A stretch of DNA of 10,326 nt from Baffinella frigidus (lineage: Eukaryota > Cryptophyceae > Cryptomonadales > Baffinellaceae), in assembly GCA_026770585.1 (NCBI GenBank), contig MU647651.1, positions 3,418-13,743 of the forward strand, given 5' to 3'. The position numbers were made by a program, and so were the translations under genes. Positions 6,314 to 10,326 of the stretch are shown here, piece after piece. The notes under the pieces were generated by a model. It saw nothing but the letters and a program-made list of their open reading frames with translations. It ran no database searches and had not been told where the DNA came from. How positions within the stretch are numbered: the first letter of the stretch is position 1; the number at the start of each line of letters is the position of its first letter.

Positions 6314-6509
6314 TTTTCTTCTGCGATTGACTTTACAAGTGATTTTATCGCGGCCGAACGTTTCTCAGGTGGAAACAATTGACTTTCAATTGCGGGTTTT
6401 CCGTTTCTCGGGAATTAACGGCATTTGTACGAGATGTCGCCCGAAATTAGGCAGCCTGCGGCGCAAAAAAACAGATAAAAACACTTGTAAAGTCAATCAC
6501 AGAAGAAAA
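6314..6509 (+). mobile_element. MITE-like element D, left copy (196 bp)
   Basis: Ends are TTTTCTTCTGCGATTGACTT... and ...AAGTCAATCACAGAAGAAAA, imperfect inverted termini of about 35 bp (TTACAAGTGATTTTATC against GATAAAAACACTTGTAA). The interior (CGGCCGAACGTTTCTCAGG to GCAGCCTGCGGCGC) is nearly identical to the minus strand of 6843-7037. The 68-codon frame running through it is also present in the other copy, because the two are repeats. Confidence 0.85.
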
Positions 6510-6512
6510 TGA

Positions 6513-6559
6513 TTCCCGCCGACTTGGAGCGGGATAGAACCGCTCCAAGTCGGCGGGAA
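6513..6559. repeat. Hairpin with perfect 20-bp arms (left)
   Basis: TTCCCGCCGACTTGGAGCGG at 6513-6532 pairs perfectly with 6540-6559, leaving a 7-nt loop (GATAGAA). It sits 3 bases inside the left element D copy. As RNA or single-stranded DNA it would form a very stable stem. There is no following T-run, so I do not call it a terminator. Confidence 0.9.
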
Positions 6560-6564
6560 ACCAT

Positions 6565-6777
6565 TAGACTTCCCGACCTCCCGATCCGGGGCTTTTGTCA
6601 GAAGACTGAGAAGAGGGAGGATTCCCCTGTGGTAAAGACGGGAGAGGGCGGCAGGGAGAATCGACTGCGTGACTGGTGTGTAAGACACAACAACTATAAT
6701 TCCTTTATACTTTTGTACTGACGTCTCGTCCTATCACGTCCGATGTCATTTCCCCATCAGATACCTCGACGGGCCTG
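6565..6777. other. Unique spacer of the inverted structure
   Basis: The ~213 bases between the inverted arms show no gene. They contain GGGCTTTTGTCAGAAG at 6589-6604, whose exact complement is at 7609-7624 outside the structure. A 70-codon frame (6509-6721) begins inside the hairpin and has no recognised motif. Confidence 0.45.
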
Positions 6778-6782
6778 ATGGT

Positions 6783-6839
6783 TTCCCGCCGACTTGGAGC
6801 GGTTCTATCAATAAGTATCCCGCTCCAAGTCGGCGGGAA
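6783..6839. repeat. Hairpin with perfect 20-bp arms (right)
   Basis: Same 20-bp arms as the left hairpin (6783-6802 and 6820-6839), but with a 17-nt loop. The left copy lacks 10 bases of the loop (CTTATTGATA on the minus strand) lying between two GATA repeats, which fits a slippage deletion in the left copy or a duplication in the right. Confidence 0.9.
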
Positions 6840-6842
6840 TCA

Positions 6843-7037
6843 TTTTCTTCTGTGATTGACTTTACAAGTGTTTTTATCTGTTCTTTTGCGCCGCAGGCTG
6901 CCTAATTTCGGGCGACATCTCGTACAAATGCCGTTAATTCCCGAGAAACGGAAAACCCGCAATCGAAAGTCAATTGTTTCCACCTGAGAAACGTTCGGCC
7001 GCGATAAAATCACTTGTAAAGTCGATCGCAGAAGAAA
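6843..7037 (-). mobile_element. MITE-like element D, right copy (195 bp), inverted
   Basis: Near-identical inverted counterpart of 6314-6509, with a few substitutions (TGTTCTTTTGCG against the A-run in the left copy; CGATCG against CGATTG). With the hairpins, the full inverted arms are 6314-6564 and 6778-7037. Confidence 0.85.
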
Positions 7038-7675
7038 GACCTTGTCAATAAGTGTCTCTCGTGTCACGACAGCGCATCTCCGTGGTGAGCCCCGCCAATT
7101 ACCTCAGCTCCGCCAATTTTAAGGTGCTACGATCGTACCTGATTACTGATTACTGAATTTATTAAAGAGGTTTCGCCGTTATTGCCCAACCCGTGCCTTA
7201 ACCAGACTATGATCAGTCCATGTTATACCCCGCTCAGTCTGTCTCCGAGGGATGCTCCCCGAAGATTGGCGCAGATGAAGTAAACGACGAAGAAGAGGGA
7301 GAGGTCTGATAGGTCCACAATGATCAACAGAACTACTGCTCCGGACACATCGATAGACCTATCATTCCGGGCGGTTCTTGAAAAGGGAGGAGTCGGACCT
7401 ACGAAGTTCGTACACCACTGTGGCCCATCCAGATTTTTTCCTTCCGGGCTGGAGTCCCGGCCGCCGGGCCCGGAGGCCCGGCTGAGGGAGCAGCTTTAAT
7501 TGTAGGGTCGCGTCAATTGTCGCGTCCAGTTACAATCACATGTAGAGTCACGCGGAAGCCCCTTTCCCTGCTTCCCTGTTTTGTCCGTCAGCATGTAGTA
7601 AAATCCCTCTTCTGACAAAAGCCCGATCCGATCCGACCCAAAATCCGCGCCGCTGACCCGAAACGTTCACTATTG
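7038..7675. other. Unannotated intergenic region
   Basis: No gene is supported. TGATAGGTC near 7306 pairs with GACCTATCA near 7354. A GC-rich self-complementary stretch lies at 7446-7483 (CGGGCTGGAGTCCCGGCC, GCCGGGCCCGGAGGCCCGG). GTCGCGTCAATTGTCGCGTC near 7506 is a short direct repeat. CTTCTGACAAAAGCCC at 7609-7624 is the inverted partner of 6589-6604. Confidence 0.45.
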
Positions 7676-7728
7676 ATACGAGCTCGTACGAAGGCTTCGT
7701 ATGAAGCTCGTAAAATACCGGTCGTACG
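7676..7728. repeat. Second palindromic CGTACG cluster
   Basis: GAGCTCGTACGAAGGCTTCG, TATGAAGCTCG and TACCGGTCGTACG resemble the 6076-6150 cluster in inverted orientation, with a 13-bp exact inverted match (7716-7728 to 6138-6150). The two clusters may be old ends of a larger, ~1.65-kb element enclosing the element D pair. Confidence 0.6.
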
Positions 7729-8168
7729 GCACGTTCTGCTGTTCAAAAGGATTTTGTTTCGGCCAGCGAATAAAACGCTCTGTATTTACGCCTCTTTACT
7801 ACTGCGCGTGACGTTGTGTCTGGATTTTCGCGATGATGTCAGCTTTCATCGGCATCTCGGGTGACCTCGCTCACCATTTTAGGGAGTCACGACCGCCTTA
7901 ACTGCAGTTGCATCTCTTAAGTGACTGAAACATTGATTCAAGTTGTCGCGTACCTCGTGACCTGAGTCAGCATAACAGCATTTTCGGTCTGTGAAGGGGC
8001 TCACGTGTGTGCTCAAGAAGGCACGGATTGGTCACGAAGTGGTCACGTTTCTTGTAACCTGAAAAAAAAAACCTCCAGCCTGTTGGCGAGGGATTGCCTC
8101 GAGCTGTTGCTGAAATTTCCGAACTGTTTGCCACGACCGTCTTGTCACGAACATCTTCGCCCGACACG
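7729..8168 (+). other. Upstream region of the split gene; possible 5' exon or leader
   Basis: No TATA-like or other core promoter motif is convincing. The reading frame of exon 1 is open back to 8058, after a stop at 8055-8057, but contains no ATG before 8169. Two readings remain: the region is a 5' leader, or exon 1 extends upstream to a splice acceptor such as CCTCCAG ending at 8078. A TGACCTGAGTCA-type motif lies near 7958-7969. Confidence 0.4.
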
Positions 8169-9283
8169 ATGTCCTTGAAAGAGCGGCGAGGATCGATGTC
8201 CAGCCGCCGAGGATCGATGTCTTCCACGGATGGCTACGGGGGGGTCAAGGAGCGGATGGCGCAGGTGACTCGCGAGAAGGAGGAGACGAGGCTACGGTTG
8301 AACTTCATGCACAGTGTTGTAGAGTTCACGTCAGACGTCAAGATCAAGAATCTTCGTAAGGCCGAGTGGATGGCGGAGAAGGACCGCTCTGTCGCACGTC
8401 TGAACCAGGTCCCGCGCTCTCTCGCTCTCTCTCTCGCTCGCTCCCTCTCTCTCTCTCGCTCTCTCGCTCTCTCGCTCTCTCTCCTCTCTCGCTCTCAAGC
8501 AGCAACTCACCCGTCGCTCCTCCTCGCAGATGGTCGCGGCCCTCCGCGAAATGCTCGACGAGGAGGAGGCGGCCAGCCCGAGGGTGAAGACGCCGCAGCC
8601 AACCTCCCCGACACCGCAGCCAACCTCCCCCTTGCAGCAGCACTCCTCCCTCTCCTCCAGAGGAAGCACCAAGGACAGCCCGTCGGCGCGCAGCCTGGCC
8701 TGGTCCTCGGGGAGCTTCCTTTCCACCGCGCTGACGGACGTCGCCAGTCTCCGCGCTTCGGAGGGCATCCAGAGCCCTCCTGGCGCCAGCCCCACCGGCG
8801 CCAGGCAGATGGACGGGCGGACGGGCGGAGGAGGTGCGGCGGGGGGTCGCGGGGAGGACAGGCAAAAGTCGGGTTTGGAGGATTCCAACGAAATTTCTGA
8901 CGACGTCGCAAGCCTGCCGTTCCGTAACCCCCAAACCCCAAACCCCAAACCCCAAACCCTAAGCCCCAAACCCTAAGCCCCAAACCCCAAACCCCAAACC
9001 CTGAACCCTGAACCCCAAACCCTAAGCCCCACACCCCAAACTCTAAGCCCCAAACCCTAAGCCCCAAACCCCAAACTCCAAACCCCAAACCCCAAACCCC
9101 AAACCCCAAACCCCACACCCCAAACCAGGTCCGAGCACACAAAGCCCCAAGACGGAGCTTTTAGATATGTTCAGGTAACCCCTCAACTCCAAACCCTAAA
9201 CCCTAAACCCTAAACCCCAAACCCCAAACCCTAAACCCTAAACCCTAAACTACAGGGATGGTCTGACCGAAGGCTCCATCAAG
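8169..9283 (+). CDS. Split gene for unrecognised Ser/Pro-rich, partly helical protein (3' end open)
   Basis: I propose joined exons 8169-8408, 8530-8923, 9129-9174 and 9256-9283 (236 codons so far). I do not recognise the family. Exon 1 (80 codons) starts MSLKERRGSMSSRRGSMSST, with two RRGSMSS repeats that resemble basophilic-kinase sites. It continues into a charged, probably helical segment (KERMAQVTREKEETRLRL, then KNLRKAEWMAEKDRSVARLNQ), which exon 2 prolongs with MVAALREMLDEEEAA. Exon 2 then turns low-complexity: TPQPTSP twice, Ser-rich and Gly-rich stretches, ending NEISDDVASLPF. Exons 3 and 4 add PSTQSPKTELLDMFR and DGLTEGSIK. All three junctions keep the frame (phases 0, 1 and 2) with GT-AG borders. 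Codons are GC-rich at third positions, unlike the surrounding repeats. ATG 8169 is the only ATG before the helical part. After 9283 the frame stays open to a stop at 9413-9415, but a weak donor (AAG|GTCGCG) follows, so the 3' end is unknown. Confidence 0.7.
8409..8529 (+). repeat. Intron 1: CT/CGCTCT microsatellite
   Basis: Runs from CAG|GTCCCGCG to CCTCCTCGCAG. Almost the whole 121-nt interior is (CT)n and CGCTCT units, ending in a pyrimidine-rich acceptor. It interrupts the coding frame at phase 0, and removing it joins RLNQ to MVAALREMLDEEE, keeping a charged helical pattern. An unspliced 268-codon frame also reads through it but becomes a low-complexity Ala/Arg/Gln sequence, so I prefer splicing. 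Confidence 0.75.
8924..9128 (+). repeat. Intron 2: telomere-like CCCCAAA/CCCTAAA repeat
   Basis: Starts TTCC|GTAACCCCCAAACC and ends CCAAACCAG|GTCC. The ~200 bases between are heptamers CCCCAAA, CCCTAAG, CCCTGAA and CCCTAAA. It is phase 1: removing it makes CGT (Arg) and continues into PSTQSPKTELLDMF. Without splicing the frame stops at 8974-8976 inside the repeat. The alternative donor GAG|GTGCGG at 8834 is also phase 1, so the exact donor is not certain. Confidence 0.7.
9175..9255 (+). repeat. Intron 3: 81-nt telomere-like CCCTAAA repeat
   Basis: Begins CAG|GTAACCCCTC, contains about eight CCCTAAA/CCCCAAA heptamers and ends CTAAACTACAG|GGATGG. It is phase 2: splicing restores AGG (Arg) and leads into DGLTEGSIK. 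The last repeat unit supplies a CTAAAC that could act as branch site just before the acceptor; this is inferred. Confidence 0.7.
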
Positions 9284-9287
9284 GTCG

Positions 9288-9575
9288 CGCAGCCTTTTTC
9301 AAGGTCGCTGCCCAAAACTCGAAGGGGTGTTCGCCCCATTTCGGGCCACCTTTCCGTTACCTTATCCATAGGAACCCCCCTATGCCCCTACGGGTTGCCT
9401 ACCGTAGGTTCGTAAGCCTCATCGCTATCCCCTGGGGAAATTGCCCACAGGTCTCCATATCGCGATTTGGTTCACTTCTGGTGGCTGGTGGTAGGGGTTA
9501 GGGAGTGGGGGAGTAGGGGTGTAGGGAGTAGGGTGGGGGCGTGTGTCACGCAGCCTTTTTCAAGGTCGCTGCCCA
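9288..9575. repeat. 27-nt direct repeats flanking a 234-bp segment
   Basis: An identical 27-nt sequence starting CGCAGCCTTTTTCAAGGTCG occurs at 9288-9314 and 9549-9575. The segment between has two hairpins (CATAGGAACCCCCCTATG near 9368 and CCTACGG...CCGTAGG near 9388-9409). It then has a G-rich degenerate stretch (GGTAGGGGTTAGGGAGTGGG near 9489-9540), opposite in strand to the C-rich telomere-like DNA around it. It probably lies in the gene's intron 4 or 3' region. Confidence 0.7.
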
Positions 9576-9576
9576 C

Positions 9577-9869
9577 CACCCTAAACCGTAAACCCTAATC
9601 TCCAAACTTTAAACCGTAAACCGTAAACCGTAAACCCTGAACCCGAACCCCTCTACCCTAAAACCCAAACCATAACCCCCAGACTTTAAACTCTGAACCC
9701 TAAACCCTAAACCCCAAACCCCAAACCCCAAACCCTAAACCCTAAACCCTAAACCCTAATCCCTAATCCCCAAACTCTAAACCCTGAACCCTAAACCCTC
9801 AACCCTCAACCCTCAAACCCGAAACCCTAAACCCCAACCCCCAAACCCGAAACCCTGAACCCGAAACAG
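9577..9869 (-). repeat. Degenerate telomere-like array (C-rich on + strand)
   Basis: About 290 bases of CCCTAAA, CCGTAAA, CCCCAAA, CCCTAAT, CCCTCAA and CCCGAAA heptamers. It ends in CCCGAAACAG, which has the form of a 3' splice site, followed by non-repeat DNA (GCAGCCTGCACC...). This may be the tail of a fourth, longer intron, but no donor pairing or exon end can be confirmed. Confidence 0.8.
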
Positions 9870-9919
9870 GCAGCCTGCACCTTTCCCAGCGGTTCGCGTC
9901 GCTCGCCTTGCCTGAACCC
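9870..9919. repeat. Short unique block, related to 10205-10236
   Basis: CCTGCACCTTTCCCAGCGGT and GCGTCGCTCG at 9874-9905 match 10205-10236 at 27 of 32 positions. It could be a small exon following the array, but no donor is apparent before the family A element, so I only record the duplication. Confidence 0.45.
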
Positions 9920-10028
9920 TACAGGGGTACCTCGCTCATAAGAAACTACCCCCCCCTTAGGACCACCGTAGGGCCCTACTGTAGGGTCCAAGGGGGAGGC
10001 AGTTTCTTATGAGCGAGGTACCCCTGTA
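9920..10028. mobile_element. Family A MITE-like element, copy 6 (109 bp), inside telomere-like repeat
   Basis: Intact arms, but the shortest interior of the complete copies. The left flank is CTGAACCC[TA] and the right flank [TA]AACCCTAAACTC. Removing the element with one TA restores heptamers in exact register (GAACCC TAAACCC TAAAC). This shows a TA duplication and fixes the ends at CAGGGG...CCCCTG. Confidence 0.9.
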
Positions 10029-10072
10029 AACCCTAAACTCTCAACCCTACACTCTAAACCCTAAACCCTAAA
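10029..10072 (-). repeat. Continuation of telomere-like array
   Basis: AACCCTAAACTCTCAACCC, TACACTCTAAACCCTAAACC and CTAAAACAC continue the heptamers interrupted by the MITE. They end in AACACAG before unique sequence. Confidence 0.75.
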
Positions 10073-10326
10073 ACACAGTCCTGCGTGGGAAGCCAGTCGG
10101 GAGGCGCCACAAGAGAGTCGGTCGTTAAGAGAGTCGCTTCAGATCCACAAGACAGGCGACCCCCTTAGCAAGACAGTCGACTGCCGCCGGGACTCGCAGC
10201 CCGAGCTGCACCTTCTCCAGCGGTTTTCGTCGCTCGACCCCCCTGCTGCGCGCAAGGCTCCCCAAGAGAGTCGGTCCGCAAGCGAGCCGGGTGCAAGACA
10301 GTCAGCTTCGCTCGATAAGGGAGTCG
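10073..10326 (+). repeat. Terminal region with recurring AAGASAGTCG motifs
   Basis: AAGAGAGTCG occurs at 10111-10120, 10127-10136 and 10264-10273. AAGACAGTCG/A occurs at 10170-10179 and 10295-10304, and AAGGGAGTCG at 10317-10326. Spacing is irregular. All + frames I checked hit stops or stay low-complexity, so no gene is called. The region runs off the window. Confidence 0.55.

Noticed and set aside
6513-6839. 20-bp-arm hairpins as transcription terminators or microRNA precursors
   Set aside because: No T-tract follows and there is no adjacent gene. The perfect duplicated arms within an inverted repeat point to element structure, and no transcript evidence is available.
6306-7067. Two opposite-strand frames (6306-6512 and 6840-7067) sharing almost the same peptide
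   Set aside because: They are the two inverted copies of element D; the shared peptide reflects DNA repetition, and a frame through a ~195-bp non-autonomous element is not evidence for a protein.
8094-8900. Unspliced 268-codon + strand frame
   Set aside because: It reads through the CT-microsatellite intron, starts at a TTG, and after the intron uses a frame different from the one that continues across the later junctions.
8331-9142. Minus-strand frames of 203-212 codons with FGVWGLG repeats
   Set aside because: They lie opposite the spliced gene, and the repeats come from reading telomere-like heptamers. The + strand gives in-frame splice junctions and more natural coding composition.

Overview
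The window looks like nuclear DNA of a eukaryote, probably a protist or alga. Three things suggest this. Heptamers of the TTTAGGG/CCCTAAA type (the plant and algal telomere unit) fill several hundred bases. Many short non-autonomous transposon-like inverted repeats are present. The one convincing gene is split by GT-AG introns. There is no bacterial operon structure, rRNA, tRNA or CRISPR array that I can support. I cannot name the species or genus.

Positions 1-5330 hold almost no credible coding sequence. They are a mosaic of interspersed families: (A) short palindromic MITE-like elements of 109-127 bp with CAGGGGTACC... terminal inverted repeats flanked by TA; (B) a ~160-bp dispersed element starting GGTCCTTTAGG, in three good copies plus diverged pieces; (C) palindrome-rich units containing CCTAC[CG]GTAGGGCCCTAGG; a separate 146-bp MITE at 479-624; a ~700-bp degenerate interstitial telomere-like array at 2273-2970; and a fold-back element at 4917-5079. 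Several junctions show elements abutting or truncating one another.

Positions 5331-8168 are mostly non-coding. The main feature is a 723-bp structure at 6314-7037. It consists of two ~195-bp MITE copies in opposite orientation, each with a 20-bp-arm hairpin on its inner side, around a ~213-bp spacer. Related palindromic CGTACG clusters lie on both sides, at 6076-6150 and 7676-7728.

Positions 8169-9283 carry the only gene I support, on the + strand. At least four exons join in frame: 8169-8408, 8530-8923, 9129-9174 and 9256-9283 or beyond. The protein begins Ser/Arg-rich, has a charged probably helical segment, then a Ser/Thr/Pro-rich low-complexity stretch; no known family is recognised. All three introns are simple-sequence DNA: the first is a CT/CGCTCT microsatellite, and the second and third are almost entirely CCCCAAA/CCCTAAA telomere-like repeats with GTAACCCC donors. 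This is the most unusual feature of the window. The gene's 3' end is not resolved. From 9284 to the end there is more telomere-like DNA, a 27-bp direct repeat around a 234-bp insert-like segment, a family A element inserted exactly into the telomere-like heptamers, and a terminal stretch with recurring AAGASAGTCG motifs.
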